Assembly: GCA_017302875.1 (NCBI GenBank) | Contig: JAFLCA010000008.1 | Span: 1 to 44,450, forward strand | Origin: Deltaproteobacteria bacterium | GTDB taxonomy: Bacteria; Bdellovibrionota_C; UBA2361; JAFLCA01 | Direction: 5' to 3' | DNA: 44,450 bases | In this document: positions 25,877-35,505 of the stretch, one piece after another | Layout of the letters: every line of letters begins with the position of its first letter | How positions within the stretch are numbered: the stretch's first letter is position 1 | Position numbers and translations under genes: made by a program | Notes under the pieces: generated by a model | Told to the model about the DNA's origin: nothing | The model's input: the letters and a program-made list of their open reading frames with translations, nothing else | The model's database searches: none

Positions 25877-26836
25877 ATGTCTCGTGGCCAGGCTAGCATC
25901 CCCCAATCGCTTCGCGATCACCTTCCGCGTAATTCGCGGCTATTGTTGGCCGTGTCCGGCGGTATCGACAGCATGGTATTACTGCACGCCTGCTGCTCCC
26001 TTCGCCGAGAGCTTGCCCTCCACGTCGAAGTCGCTCACATCAATCACAATCTGCGAAGTTGCAGCAACGAAGACGCTGCGTTCGTTGAGAGGGAGGCCCG
26101 CTCTGTAGGGCTGCCTTTTCATATATTACAAGCGCAAAGGGCCGAGTCGTCCGAAAACGTTGAGAGCTGGGGGCGTCGCGTCCGCTACGAATACTTCGAG
26201 AAACTCTGTAAGGACCATGCGCTTCAAGCAACCGTGACGGCACATCAGGCTGACGATGTGGCGGAGACCCTCTTGATGCGGCTTGTTTCAAATAAGGAGC
26301 CCGGCGAACTATGTAGATTTGATGCTCGTCGTCGGCTTGTCCGCCCGCTGTTGGATGTCACTCGTGCCATGATTGAGAATTACGCGAGGGAGCATGGAGT
26401 TGCTTGGCGCGAAGACCCCACGAACAGCGATGAGGCTTTTTTGCGAAACAAAGTTCGTCATTCGCTAATGCCTCTGCTTAGGCAGCAGTTTGATCAACGC
26501 ATGAGTGAAGTTTTATCGCTGCGGGCTCAGGCTCTAGCCGATGACTCCAATGCACTCGACGCATGGTCTCATGCTGAGGCAGAGAGGCTTGAGGGGCTGT
26601 CGCCTGGAAGTAGGGATTGGCTAATTGCACTACGAGCTGTGCTGGCTGCGCTGGAGACCGCTGTCCAATGGCGAGTGGCCAGAGACGTATTCGCGTCAGC
26701 GGTTGGATTTGACCTGGGCCGCTCGCGCGCGGAGGATCTGGTCGACTTCATACTTGGTAACGCGGAGGGCATCGAGCTGCCCTCCGGTCTGACCCTCAAA
26801 CGCAAGGATGGGGGGCTCCTTATAAGCCGCAGGTAG
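25877..26836 (+). CDS. tilS: tRNA(Ile)-lysidine synthetase
   Basis: Converts C34 of tRNA-Ile(CAU) to lysidine, so that it reads AUA instead of AUG. The 319-aa protein has the PP-loop SGGIDS at 27-32, HINHNLR and the ATVTAHQADDVAETLLMR motif, followed by RPLLDVTRAMIENYA and the WREDPTNSDEAFLRNKVRH tRNA-recognition segment. It is a short TilS lacking most of the C-terminal domains of the 430-aa E. coli enzyme, as in several other phyla. It sits ahead of ftsH, the common gene order, although a 270-base leader separates them. Confidence 0.93.
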   Translation: MSRGQASIPQSLRDHLPRNSRLLLAVSGGIDSMVLLHACCSLRRELALHVEVAHINHNLRSCSNEDAAFVEREARSVGLPFHILQAQRAESSENVESWGRRVRYEYFEKLCKDHALQATVTAHQADDVAETLLMRLVSNKEPGELCRFDARRRLVRPLLDVTRAMIENYAREHGVAWREDPTNSDEAFLRNKVRHSLMPLLRQQFDQRMSEVLSLRAQALADDSNALDAWSHAEAERLEGLSPGSRDWLIALRAVLAALETAVQWRVARDVFASAVGFDLGRSRAEDLVDFILGNAEGIELPSGLTLKRKDGGLLISRR

Positions 26837-26916
26837 TGGCGCTCTCTAGGGCAGCAGTGGCGACAGTGGTTTTGCCAAAACTTTCAGGTCTTTCCAGTAT
26901 CGTTTTTGAGAAAATG

Positions 26917-27038
26917 TGATAAAATTTTGAGCGCTTTTTGCCTCTTAGGTTGTCTAATGTAATGAGGCGCTGTCTTTCCCGACTCGTTAGCCGTGTCGGT
27001 CAAAGGACTTGTCCTGTTAGTTCTTAAGCGAATATATT
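26917..27038 (+). promoter_or_regulatory. Structured ftsH leader with two candidate promoters
   Basis: An extended -10 TGATAAAAT is at 26917-26925. Downstream are three hairpins: AGCGC...CCTC (26930-26944) with GAGGCGCT (26964-26971), CCGAC (26979-26983) with GTCGG (26995-26999), and AGGAC (27004-27008) with GTCCT (27011-27015). A second candidate promoter is TTGTCC (27009-27014) with TATATT (27033-27038), 18 bases apart, inside the 10-base palindrome GAATATATTC (27030-27039). No known riboswitch class was recognised. Confidence 0.4.
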
Positions 27039-27109
27039 CAATGCAATAAGGCAGGTTCCGTTAACGTCGTTTTATTCTTGCCGCTCTTTGCGTCAATTTG
27101 AGGTGTATC

Positions 27110-29005
27110 TTGAGTCAGTTTTCCCGTAACGCGCTTTTTTGGCTAATTCTAATTCTCCTCTTCATGACCCTCTACGGAGTGGTTAAACGCGGCAACGACC
27201 CGCAGCGCGAGCTTTCCTACTCGGACTTCCTCCAAGAGGTTGAAAAGAAGAATGTACGCTCGGTTCGCATCGAGGGTAGCACCATTGTTGGCGAACTCCT
27301 GAAGCAATCGGAGCCCTTTCGCACCACGGCTCCTAAGCACGAGGGCCTGTACGACCTGTTGTTGAAGAATAACGTCGAAATGTACGTAAAGGAGCCTAAC
27401 GATCAGCCTTGGTATTTCGTGCTGCTCATCAACGCTCTGCCAATGTTGTTACTGATCGGCATTTGGCTCTTCTTTATGCGCCAGGTGCAGATTGGTGCCG
27501 GTAAGGGAATGAGCTTCGGAAAATCTCGCGCAAAATTGCTAACCGAAAGTCAGCAACGAGTCACGTTCGCCGATGTAGCGGGAATCGATGAAGCGCGTCA
27601 GGAGCTCGAAGAAATCATCGACTTCCTTAAGGACCCCAAGAAGTTCACCAAACTCGGCGGAAGAATTCCGAAGGGCGTGCTCTTGGTCGGTTCTCCTGGA
27701 ACTGGAAAGACGCTACTCGCGAAGGCAATCGCAGGAGAAGCGGGCGTACCCTTCTTTAGCATCTCGGGCTCGGATTTCGTTGAGATGTTTGTCGGCGTTG
27801 GTGCTTCTCGCGTGCGAGATCTCTTCGTGCAGGGAAAGAAGAATGCTCCGTGCATTATCTTTATTGACGAAATCGACGCTGTAGGTCGGCACCGCGGAGC
27901 AGGCATGGGCGGCGGTCACGATGAACGAGAACAAACTCTGAATCAACTGCTGGTCGAGATGGACGGCTTTGAGAGCAACGAGGGGGTTATCTTAATTGCT
28001 GCAACGAATCGTCCTGACGTCCTCGATCCCGCATTGCTGCGCCCGGGTCGCTTTGACCGTCGCGTCGTAGTGTCGAGACCGGATCTGACCGGCAGATTGG
28101 GAATCTTGAAAGTTCACGCCAAGAAAGTTCCGCTTTCCGCTGACGTCGACCTTGCCGTCGTCGCTCGTGGAACCCCGGGATTTTCGGGCGCCGATCTCGA
28201 AATCCTTGTGAACGAAGCCGCGCTTTACGCTGCTCGTCGGAACAAGGAAACCGTTGATGCGACTGATTTCGAGTATGCCAAGGATAAGGTAATGATGGGG
28301 GCGGAGCGCCGCTCCATGCTACTAACCGATAAAGAGAAGGAGACCACGGCCTATCACGAGTCGGGGCATGCCCTCGTCGCGAAGATGCTTAAGCACGCCG
28401 ATCCTGTTCATAAGTTGACCATCGTTCCGCGCGGAATGGCGCTGGGACTGATGCAGCAGCTTCCGGAGAACGATAAGCACACATACTCGAAATCGTATTG
28501 GCTTGATCAGCTGGCGGTCTTCTTTGGTGGACGCGTTGCTGAGGAACTCGTGTTTAACGACATGAACACCGGAGCCAGCTCCGATATTCAGCGTGCGACC
28601 GAAATCGCCAGACGTATGGTTTGTGAGTGGGGTATGAGCGAGAAGCTCGGGCCGTTGCACTACTCGGCGAAAGAGGAGCACATGTTTCTCGGAAGAGATC
28701 TCGGCAAGCCGCGTGAGCACTCGGAGCATATTCAGCAAGAGATCGATGCCGAAGTGAAGCGTATCATAGATACGCAGCACGAAGTGGCTCGCAAGATTAT
28801 CTCTGAAAACTTGGATAAGCTGCATGCTTTGGCAAAGGCTGTTCTCGAGAAAGAGACGCTCGACGCCAACGACATCGAGCGCTTGGTCAACGGCACCACT
28901 TCTGCGCCGACCTCCGGAAACGGAAATGGTGGATCCAATGGAACCACGGTCGCCGCTGCGACTGAAGCCAAGTCAGAGGCTCCTTCGATTTCGGTGACCG
29001 TGTAA
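27110..29005 (+). CDS. ftsH: ATP-dependent zinc metalloprotease FtsH
   Basis: Membrane-anchored AAA+ protease that degrades misfolded membrane proteins and short-lived regulators. The protein has 631 aa with two N-terminal membrane helices (about 6-22 and 102-120) around a periplasmic segment. Walker A GSPGTGKT is at 194-201, Walker [12 protein letters not shown], the SRH region RPGRFDR, and zinc site HESGH at 416-420. The tail is Gly/Asn/Ser-rich. The start is TTG at 27110, preceded by GAGGTG at 27100-27105; another TTG at 27098 is in frame but has no ribosome site. Walker A begins GS instead of the usual GP, a minor change. Confidence 0.96.
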   Translation: MSQFSRNALFWLILILLFMTLYGVVKRGNDPQRELSYSDFLQEVEKKNVRSVRIEGSTIVGELLKQSEPFRTTAPKHEGLYDLLLKNNVEMYVKEPNDQPWYFVLLINALPMLLLIGIWLFFMRQVQIGAGKGMSFGKSRAKLLTESQQRVTFADVAGIDEARQELEEIIDFLKDPKKFTKLGGRIPKGVLLVGSPGTGKTLLAKAIAGEAGVPFFSISGSDFVEMFVGVGASRVRDLFVQGKKNAPCIIFIDEIDAVGRHRGAGMGGGHDEREQTLNQLLVEMDGFESNEGVILIAATNRPDVLDPALLRPGRFDRRVVVSRPDLTGRLGILKVHAKKVPLSADVDLAVVARGTPGFSGADLEILVNEAALYAARRNKETVDATDFEYAKDKVMMGAERRSMLLTDKEKETTAYHESGHALVAKMLKHADPVHKLTIVPRGMALGLMQQLPENDKHTYSKSYWLDQLAVFFGGRVAEELVFNDMNTGASSDIQRATEIARRMVCEWGMSEKLGPLHYSAKEEHMFLGRDLGKPREHSEHIQQEIDAEVKRIIDTQHEVARKIISENLDKLHALAKAVLEKETLDANDIERLVNGTTSAPTSGNGNGGSNGTTVAAATEAKSEAPSISVTV

Positions 29006-29054
29006 GGAGGCTGCTCGCCCCGAGTTAGGTTTTTTCCGGTAACGCTGGGACCCT

Positions 29055-29843
29055 ATGAATTCGGTTTTTGGAAACAATTACTTGTGGCTGCGGAACGTCG
29101 CGGACATAGTAATTGTTGCCTACCTTATCTATCGCGGTCTCCTAATCATCAAGGGCACGCGAGCCGCTTCAATGCTGGTCGGGCTCACTTTGGTGGTTTT
29201 ACTTTACTTCCTTGCGCAGCCGCTTGGATTAGTAACTCTGGCGTGGATCCTCGGCAACTTCCTTAGCTCGATCATTCTTGTGGTGGTGGTAATCTTTCAG
29301 GACGAAATTCGGCGTGGTCTAACCAAGGTTGGCATTCAGCCGATGCTTCGTCGCAACAACAAGGCTGTTGACGACAAATCGATCGAAGACATCACCCTGG
29401 TTTGCTCCAATCTTTCCAAAGGGAAGGTGGGGGCGCTTATCGTCATGCAGCGCGAGGTCGGTCTCGACGAGTTCATGGAAGATTCCGTTATCCTCGATGC
29501 TCAACTGAATCGAAAATTACTTTTTAGTATTTTCGTAAAAGAGTCTCCGCTTCATGACGGTGCCGTGCTGATCGAAGGCAATAGGATCAAGGCCGCCGGT
29601 TGCGCGCTCCCCTTAAGCTTCAATCCGGACTTAGATCCAAACCTGGGAACTCGTCACCGCGCCGCACTCGGACTCTCCGAACGCAGTGATGCGATCGTGA
29701 TTGTGGTTTCCGAGGAGAATGGCTCAATTTCGATGGCGCGCGAAGGGCGTCTCATTCGAAATCTCGATGCTGCCTTGCTGCGAGACTCTCTGCACCGTTT
29801 CTTGAGCGGCCCTAAAACACCAGTCTTTGAGGGGGCCGCATGA
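29055..29843 (+). CDS. cdaA: Diadenylate cyclase CdaA (DacA)
   Basis: Makes cyclic di-AMP from two ATP. The 262-aa protein has three N-terminal membrane helices (about 15-32, 38-55 and 62-82) and a DAC domain with catalytic DGA at 168-170 and RHR at 200-202. It is followed by cdaR with a four-base overlap and by glmM, the arrangement well studied in Firmicutes, where CdaR and GlmM modulate the cyclase. No c-di-AMP phosphodiesterase (gdpP, pgpH) is in the window. Confidence 0.95.
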   Translation: MNSVFGNNYLWLRNVADIVIVAYLIYRGLLIIKGTRAASMLVGLTLVVLLYFLAQPLGLVTLAWILGNFLSSIILVVVVIFQDEIRRGLTKVGIQPMLRRNNKAVDDKSIEDITLVCSNLSKGKVGALIVMQREVGLDEFMEDSVILDAQLNRKLLFSIFVKESPLHDGAVLIEGNRIKAAGCALPLSFNPDLDPNLGTRHRAALGLSERSDAIVIVVSEENGSISMAREGRLIRNLDAALLRDSLHRFLSGPKTPVFEGAA

Positions 29844-30790
29844 AAAATCTCTCGCTCAAGATTTTCTCCTTAATTGCTGCCATCTTGTTGGCTCACTTTG
29901 TTAACAGTGAGGGCAATAGCAGCGTGATCGGCTTTTTTGTTCCCGTTGAGATCAAGAATCTGCCGCGCGATAAGGTTCTTTTGTGGCCCCTGACGCCACA
30001 GGCTCAAGTGTCTGTGAAAGGCCCTTCGTTTCTCGTTTCCAACGTAGCTTCATCTCCGCCAACTTTTAAGGTGAAGATTCCCTCGGACGTACAGACTCAA
30101 TACGTCGCCACTCTTTCCAAGACTGACCTGGCGCTGCCACCAAATGTTGAGGTGGTGAGCGTTGATCCGAATGAGATAAAGTTCACGTTCGATACTCTCG
30201 TTGAAAAGGAATTGCCCGTTGAGGTGACCAAGCTCGGGACCTTATCGAGTGGCCTCAAGGTAGATGACGTCTCGCTGAGCCCCGCTCGAGTGCGAGTGCG
30301 CGGACCGGAATCTCGTTTGCGAGATGTCGACAGCGTACAGACGGAGCCGATAGATTTGCGCGAAATTGAGAGCAGCTTTACAAAAGATTTTCCCTTGCGA
30401 CCACCGGCTGCACTGGTTGAAGTGTTACCCCAGCACATAACAATTTCCTACAAAGTGTCGCGGGTATATTCACAACGGAAGTTCACGGCACTGCCCGTTG
30501 AGATCCGCTCGGTCAGTTCGTTAAAATACACGCTTTCTCCCTCCAACGTGACCTTGGAGGTTTCTGGGCCGCTCGACAGGGTGAGCGCGCTGAAGGCCGA
30601 GGACCTGATTCCGTTTGTGCGAGTCCCCGCAGGCGACGACATCGCTTCCGGTCAACTAGATGTGGCGACGGAACTTCCTGAAGGTATTAGCGTTGTTCAG
30701 ATTGACCCCCCGAAGGTTCAAGTCGTAAAATCGACAAGCGCTGCTCCGAAAAGAGCCCCAACGCGGCCCAAAATCGTGCCGACTAAGTAA
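29840..30790 (+). CDS. cdaR: CdaR/YbbR-domain regulator of the diadenylate cyclase
   Basis: A 316-aa membrane-anchored protein with an N-terminal helix at about 5-22 and a long extracytoplasmic part made of YbbR-type beta repeats, roughly 35-110, 118-200 and 215-295. Each contains the pattern of a P-x-x-V start and a V-x-V-x-G-P-x turn (VSVKGPS, VRVRGPE, LEVSGPL). A basic Pro-rich tail ends the protein. ATGA overlaps the cdaA stop. In known systems CdaR binds and tunes CdaA. Confidence 0.88.
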   Translation: MKNLSLKIFSLIAAILLAHFVNSEGNSSVIGFFVPVEIKNLPRDKVLLWPLTPQAQVSVKGPSFLVSNVASSPPTFKVKIPSDVQTQYVATLSKTDLALPPNVEVVSVDPNEIKFTFDTLVEKELPVEVTKLGTLSSGLKVDDVSLSPARVRVRGPESRLRDVDSVQTEPIDLREIESSFTKDFPLRPPAALVEVLPQHITISYKVSRVYSQRKFTALPVEIRSVSSLKYTLSPSNVTLEVSGPLDRVSALKAEDLIPFVRVPAGDDIASGQLDVATELPEGISVVQIDPPKVQVVKSTSAAPKRAPTRPKIVPTK

Positions 30791-30801
30791 TCGCGAATGC
30801 T

Positions 30802-32184
30802 ATGAGCACAGACAAGATCTTAAAAAAAGAACGTAAGTATTTCGGAACCGATGGCGTTCGCGGAGTAGCCTCTGTTCCGCCGCTTGACCCTGAAACTCTG
30901 GTTCGCTTCGGCAAGGCGATTGCGAAAATATTTTTGCGTGACAAGAAGAAGCATCGCATCTTGATCGGTAAGGATACGCGCCTATCGGGGTATATGATTG
31001 AAACCTCTTTGGCCGCTGGAATTACCTCGATGGGTGCGGATGTCTGGCTAGTCGGACCTCTGCCAACTCCGGGCGTGGCTTACTTGACCAAGAGTATGCG
31101 CGCAGACGCTGGCGTCGTCATTTCCGCATCGCACAATCCGTTCGAGGATAATGGGATAAAGATATTTGGTGCAGATGGCTATAAATTAGCTGATGCCCTC
31201 GAGTCGGAAATCGAGAGCATGCTTGAGCCAAATGGAGTAGCTCGCGAATCAGCCGAACCAGGAGAGATCGGAAAGGCCGCCCGCATCGATGATGCCAGCG
31301 GACGCTACACGGTCTATCTGAAGAGTTGCTTCCCGCGCGAGCTCAGTCTCGAGGGCATCAATATTGGCTTCGACTGCGCGAACGGCGCCGGGTACATCGT
31401 CGGACCGCAAACAATGACCGAGCTTGGCGCTGAGGTCATCTCGCGCGGCACGGCTCCGAACGGACGTAATATCAACGCTGGATTTGGGAGCCTCTATCCG
31501 GACATCGTTCGGAAGCTAGTTTTAGAGAACAACTTGGACATAGGAATTGCGCTTGACGGTGATGCTGACCGCGCGATTCTTGTCGACGATAAGGGGACTG
31601 TCATAGATGGCGACATGGTCCTGGCTATTTGCGCGCTTGATTTGAAAAAACGGGGACTCCTGAAATCTAATCGGGTGGTAGCAACCGTAATGTCTAATCT
31701 GGGACTGGAGAAGTTTTTGAGCTTCCATGGCATCACGCTGACGCGTGCGCAAGTCGGCGATCGTTACGTTCTTGAGGAGATGCTGAAAAGTGGCGCTGAG
31801 TTGGGCGGAGAACAGTCCGGGCACTCCATTTTTGCGGATATGTCCACTACGGGCGACGGTATCCTTACTGCGCTGCAGGTACTTGCTATCATGCAACGCG
31901 AGAATAAACCGCTCTCTGAGTTGTGCGCTGGCTTTGTTCGCTTTCCCCAGAAGATTATCAACGTGCCGGTCAGTCATAAGCCGGATCTTGAAAGCGTCGA
32001 CGCTGTGCAGACCATCATTCGGCAAAAGGAAAAGGAGCTCAAGGACACGGGGCGCATCTTGGTGCGTTACTCAGGTACCGAGAATAAGGCTCGCGTAATG
32101 GTCGAGTGCGAAAGCGAGGACGGTTGTAAGAAGCATGCCACCGATGTCGCGCAGGTGATCGAACGCGCTCTTGGTTCTCTATAA
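30802..32184 (+). CDS. glmM: Phosphoglucosamine mutase
   Basis: Interconverts glucosamine-6-phosphate and glucosamine-1-phosphate for UDP-GlcNAc and thus peptidoglycan and lipopolysaccharide. The 460-aa protein has YFGTDGVRGVA at 13-23, the phosphoserine loop SASHNP with catalytic S110, metal motif DGDADR at about 254-259, and the C-terminal phosphate-binding RYSGTENKARVM. These identify GlmM rather than a phosphomannomutase. It lies 11 bases after cdaR. In other bacteria GlmM binds and inhibits CdaA. Confidence 0.95.
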   Translation: MSTDKILKKERKYFGTDGVRGVASVPPLDPETLVRFGKAIAKIFLRDKKKHRILIGKDTRLSGYMIETSLAAGITSMGADVWLVGPLPTPGVAYLTKSMRADAGVVISASHNPFEDNGIKIFGADGYKLADALESEIESMLEPNGVARESAEPGEIGKAARIDDASGRYTVYLKSCFPRELSLEGINIGFDCANGAGYIVGPQTMTELGAEVISRGTAPNGRNINAGFGSLYPDIVRKLVLENNLDIGIALDGDADRAILVDDKGTVIDGDMVLAICALDLKKRGLLKSNRVVATVMSNLGLEKFLSFHGITLTRAQVGDRYVLEEMLKSGAELGGEQSGHSIFADMSTTGDGILTALQVLAIMQRENKPLSELCAGFVRFPQKIINVPVSHKPDLESVDAVQTIIRQKEKELKDTGRILVRYSGTENKARVMVECESEDGCKKHATDVAQVIERALGSL

Positions 32185-32198
32185 AATGAGCAGGCGCT

Positions 32199-33776
32199 TT
32201 GAACAAAATCTACTTAACTGAGTCTCCATACTCCCTCAAGCTGCCCAGCGCGGACGAAATGGCGCGCTGTGATGCGCGTACTATTGCCACTGGAATTACT
32301 TCTCAGGCTCTGATGGAGCGAGCTGGGAAGGCCATGTTCGATCGGCTCGCCACGTTAGTCTCCTTCACTGAAAAGCGGAATATCATCACTATTTTATGCG
32401 GGCCAGGGAATAACGGTGGGGATGGCTTTGTGCTGGCCCGCCATCTGCGCAATGCAGGGGTGCCGTTGCAGGTATTCTTCCCCACGTACTCCAAGCTCAG
32501 CGCAGATTGCCAAACGCAAGCGGGGCTTTTTGTAAAAGAGGGTGGCCGCATCCTGTCTGATCACAGCCGCGACACGATACGTAAGGCTCTAAGAAACTCG
32601 CGTGTCCTCGTTGATGCCTTGCTGGGAACCGGGCAACGCCAGGCTCCGCGCGGGGCAGTTGAGGAAATATTAAGCGCCATCTCCGAGGAGTCTCCCGAGC
32701 TGGTCGACTCTTCGGAGCGGCTCAATGTCGCGATCGATGTCCCGACAGGAATCGATGCCGACAGTGGCGAGGCTTATAACAATGCTTTTCGCGCCCATGT
32801 GACTCTCACCGTCGAGCTTCTCAAACGCGGAATGGTTCAATATCCCGCGCGGGAGTTCTGTGGAGATATCCATGCGCTGATGATTGGGATCGATTGCGGT
32901 AGTCCCGTTGAGTTTTCTTACTACGACGGGGCTCGCGAGCGGCCACTGCCTCGACGGGCCGTTGATGCGCACAAGGGGAAATTCGGACGGGTACTGGTTT
33001 TGGGCGGTTCGGAGACTATGCCGGGCGCTCCACGGCTTGCGGCAATTTCAGCATTACGTGCGGGCGCAGGGCTCGTGCGCGTAGCGCTATTGTCATCGGT
33101 TGACCCAGCCACGCAACCGGCGGAACTTTTGATTAGCCGTGTTAGTTCGAAGTCACACTTTGAAGAGAGCGCTCTTGCGGAGCTAGAGACAGATCTCGAG
33201 CAGGCGGACTGCGTCGTGATAGGGCCCGGCATCGGGCTTCACGCCGACACGAGATCGTTCGTCACCGTATTGTGTGATTACTGTACACACAACAATCTTC
33301 CCGTGGTTGTCGACGCTGATGCGCTGACACTTCTGGACGAGCATCTCAATGACCGGGGCGCGCAGTTTCCCTCGGCTGTTTTCACCCCGCATCCTGGCGA
33401 AATGGCTCGTCTGATGCGGACTGACGTGGCTAGCATTCAGCGAGATCGCTACAGCGCAGCAAAAGATCTAGAGGCGCGCAGCAAGGCCATCGTAGTTCTC
33501 AAGGGAGCAAGCACCGTCATCCGCGCTCGCGGAGAAGGCTTTGTGAATCCCACCGGCAATCCCTTTATGGCAACTGCCGGCAGCGGCGACGTGCTCGCCG
33601 GTGCAATCGCCGCACTTATCGGACAGGGCGTTCCTCCGGCTCGTGCGACGCCGACCGCGGTCTGGGCGCACGGTAAGGCGGGAGACTTAGCTCACGAGCG
33701 TAGACATGGCCCCATCATAGCTTCCGATATCATAGAGGCGATCCCCGAGGCGCTTTCACGCTGCTATATGGATTAG
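32199..33776 (+). CDS. nnr: Bifunctional NAD(P)HX epimerase/dehydratase
   Basis: Repairs hydrated NAD(P)H. The 525-aa protein has an N-terminal YjeF epimerase domain (about 15-225; GPGNNGGDGFVLAR, DVPTGIDADSGEA) and a C-terminal ADP-dependent dehydratase domain (about 250-520; HKGKFGRVLVLGGSE, VIGPGIGL, VDADALTLL, FTPHPGEM, and the nucleotide-site AGSGDVLAG). The start is TTG at 32199 with AGCAGG upstream; no ATG precedes Met21, which already lies in the conserved region. Same-operon position between glmM and tsaE is common in related genomes. Confidence 0.94.
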   Translation: MNKIYLTESPYSLKLPSADEMARCDARTIATGITSQALMERAGKAMFDRLATLVSFTEKRNIITILCGPGNNGGDGFVLARHLRNAGVPLQVFFPTYSKLSADCQTQAGLFVKEGGRILSDHSRDTIRKALRNSRVLVDALLGTGQRQAPRGAVEEILSAISEESPELVDSSERLNVAIDVPTGIDADSGEAYNNAFRAHVTLTVELLKRGMVQYPAREFCGDIHALMIGIDCGSPVEFSYYDGARERPLPRRAVDAHKGKFGRVLVLGGSETMPGAPRLAAISALRAGAGLVRVALLSSVDPATQPAELLISRVSSKSHFEESALAELETDLEQADCVVIGPGIGLHADTRSFVTVLCDYCTHNNLPVVVDADALTLLDEHLNDRGAQFPSAVFTPHPGEMARLMRTDVASIQRDRYSAAKDLEARSKAIVVLKGASTVIRARGEGFVNPTGNPFMATAGSGDVLAGAIAALIGQGVPPARATPTAVWAHGKAGDLAHERRHGPIIASDIIEAIPEALSRCYMD

Positions 33777-33835
33777 GCGGCGTGCGCTTCCGGCCTAACC
33801 CTGGACTGCTCTAAGCTTCCTCGTTAGGATACCGC

Positions 33836-34267
33836 ATGATCTCGAGTCGTACCGTATTGCTTGATTCTCTCGCTCGAACCCAAGCCGAAGCGCAGGCGCT
33901 CGCTCGGACGATTCGCGGTGGTGAGTGTATCGCTTTCTCGGGGGCCCTTGGCGCTGGGAAAACCACTTTCATTCGTTTCCTGTGTGCGGCACTCGGTGCA
34001 AAGGTTGAAGCTTCCTCTCCCACCTATGTCCTTCAGCACGAGTATCCCACCAAGGGAGATTTGCGCATCGAACACTGGGATTTATATCGAATTCCCACGC
34101 TGCCGATTGAACTCGAAGAAAGGATTCCTGGGAACTGCGTGCGCCTGATTGAATGGGCTGAGCGCTTCCCGGAGCTCATGCGAGAGGTTACCATGCTTAT
34201 CGAACTTCGCCTCGAATCTGAGACCGAGCGTTCAATGAGCATTTCTTCGGGTATGGCTAAACGATGA
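33836..34267 (+). CDS. tsaE: tRNA t6A biosynthesis ATPase TsaE
   Basis: Part of the TsaBDE complex that makes N6-threonylcarbamoyladenosine at A37 of ANN-decoding tRNAs. The 143-aa length is normal. Walker A GALGAGKT is at 36-43, followed by SSPTYVLQHEY, the HWDLYR motif and LIEWAER. AGGA at 33826-33829 is a good Shine-Dalgarno sequence. It overlaps lysC by four bases (ATGA). The partner genes tsaB and tsaD are not in this window. Confidence 0.94.
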   Translation: MISSRTVLLDSLARTQAEAQALARTIRGGECIAFSGALGAGKTTFIRFLCAALGAKVEASSPTYVLQHEYPTKGDLRIEHWDLYRIPTLPIELEERIPGNCVRLIEWAERFPELMREVTMLIELRLESETERSMSISSGMAKR

Positions 34268-35505
34268 GTATCGTTGTTAAGAAATTTGGCGGCACCTCGG
34301 TCGGCGATATCTCTCGCATCAAGAATGTTGCTCGCCTGATTAGAGACTTTCGAGAGCAAAATCCGGATACACAGGTGGTGGCGGTCGTATCGGCCATGGC
34401 CGGAGAAACGAATCGACTGATCGCCCTTGCTCGCAGTTGCGTGGTTAATCCCGACGAGCGAGAACTCGATGTACTTAGTTCTACCGGCGAGCAGGTTAGC
34501 GTGGCATTGCTCGCGATGGCGCTGATTGAGTTGGGACTACCGGCCAAAAGCTTACTTGGGCAACAGGCTCGCATTTCCACTGATAGCCGACACACCAATG
34601 CGCAGATTCAAGCAATCGACGATTCTACTATTCGCGCCACGCTCCAACAGGGCTTCATTCCTGTAATCGCCGGGTTTCAGGGGATCACCGAAAGCGGGGA
34701 CGTCACCACGCTCGGACGCGGCGGTTCTGATATTTCTGCGGTTGCCGTTGCCGCCGCGCTCAAAGCGCAGGCCTGCTACATTTATACCGATGTGGAGGGT
34801 GTTTTTTCGACTGACCCACGCGTTTGCCCCCAGGCTCGACTCATCGATCGCATTTCCCATGACGAAATGCTTGAGCTAGCGAGTTTGGGAGCCAAGGTGC
34901 TACACCCGCGTTCGGTATTTTTTGCGATGCGCTACGGCGTGCCGCTCGTGGTTTTATCAACGTTTAAGCCCGGTCCGGGCACATGGATAGTAAGGGAGAG
35001 CGAGCTTGTGGAAAATCCAGTAGTCACAGGAATCACGTATCGTGCGGACGAAGCCCGCCTTACCCTGCATAAGCTGCCCGGGGGGATTCAGTCACTGAGT
35101 CGAGTCTTTGATGCCTTGGCGAAAGAGGAAATTTTTATCGATGTCATTTCGCAGTCAGGCATCGAGGACCAGCTCGCCAACGTAAGCTTTACCGTGCCGG
35201 ATGAGGTCAGTTCGAAGGCTCTGGAGCTTGCTCAGGCGTTGGTTCCGCAGCTTGGCGCCGAGGGTGCGAGTATCGACAGAAATATTTCCAAGGTTTCCGT
35301 TGTCGGGATCGGGATGCGTTCGCACACCGGAGTGGCTGCCAAAATGTTCGAAGCCTTGGCGCGTGAACAAGTCGACCCTCAAATGATCTCTACCTCCGAT
35401 ATTAAAATCTCAGTGATCATTCCCCGTAAGTACTGCGAAATTGCAGTGCGGGCACTTCATGAATCTTTTATCGAGATGAAACCCGAGCTGGGTCAGGAGA
35501 GCTAA
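34264..35505 (+). CDS. lysC: Aspartate kinase
   Basis: Phosphorylates L-aspartate, the first step toward lysine, threonine and methionine. The 413-aa protein is a monofunctional class aspartokinase. KKFGGTSVGD lies at 6-15, TTLGRGGSDISA at about 157-168, DPR in the kinase domain, and two ACT domains at about 265-405 for feedback control. No homoserine dehydrogenase part is attached. It is the last gene of the ftsH-lysC block. Its 3' end overlaps the convergent helix-hairpin-helix gene by 38 bases. Confidence 0.95.
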   Translation: MSIVVKKFGGTSVGDISRIKNVARLIRDFREQNPDTQVVAVVSAMAGETNRLIALARSCVVNPDERELDVLSSTGEQVSVALLAMALIELGLPAKSLLGQQARISTDSRHTNAQIQAIDDSTIRATLQQGFIPVIAGFQGITESGDVTTLGRGGSDISAVAVAAALKAQACYIYTDVEGVFSTDPRVCPQARLIDRISHDEMLELASLGAKVLHPRSVFFAMRYGVPLVVLSTFKPGPGTWIVRESELVENPVVTGITYRADEARLTLHKLPGGIQSLSRVFDALAKEEIFIDVISQSGIEDQLANVSFTVPDEVSSKALELAQALVPQLGAEGASIDRNISKVSVVGIGMRSHTGVAAKMFEALAREQVDPQMISTSDIKISVIIPRKYCEIAVRALHESFIEMKPELGQES

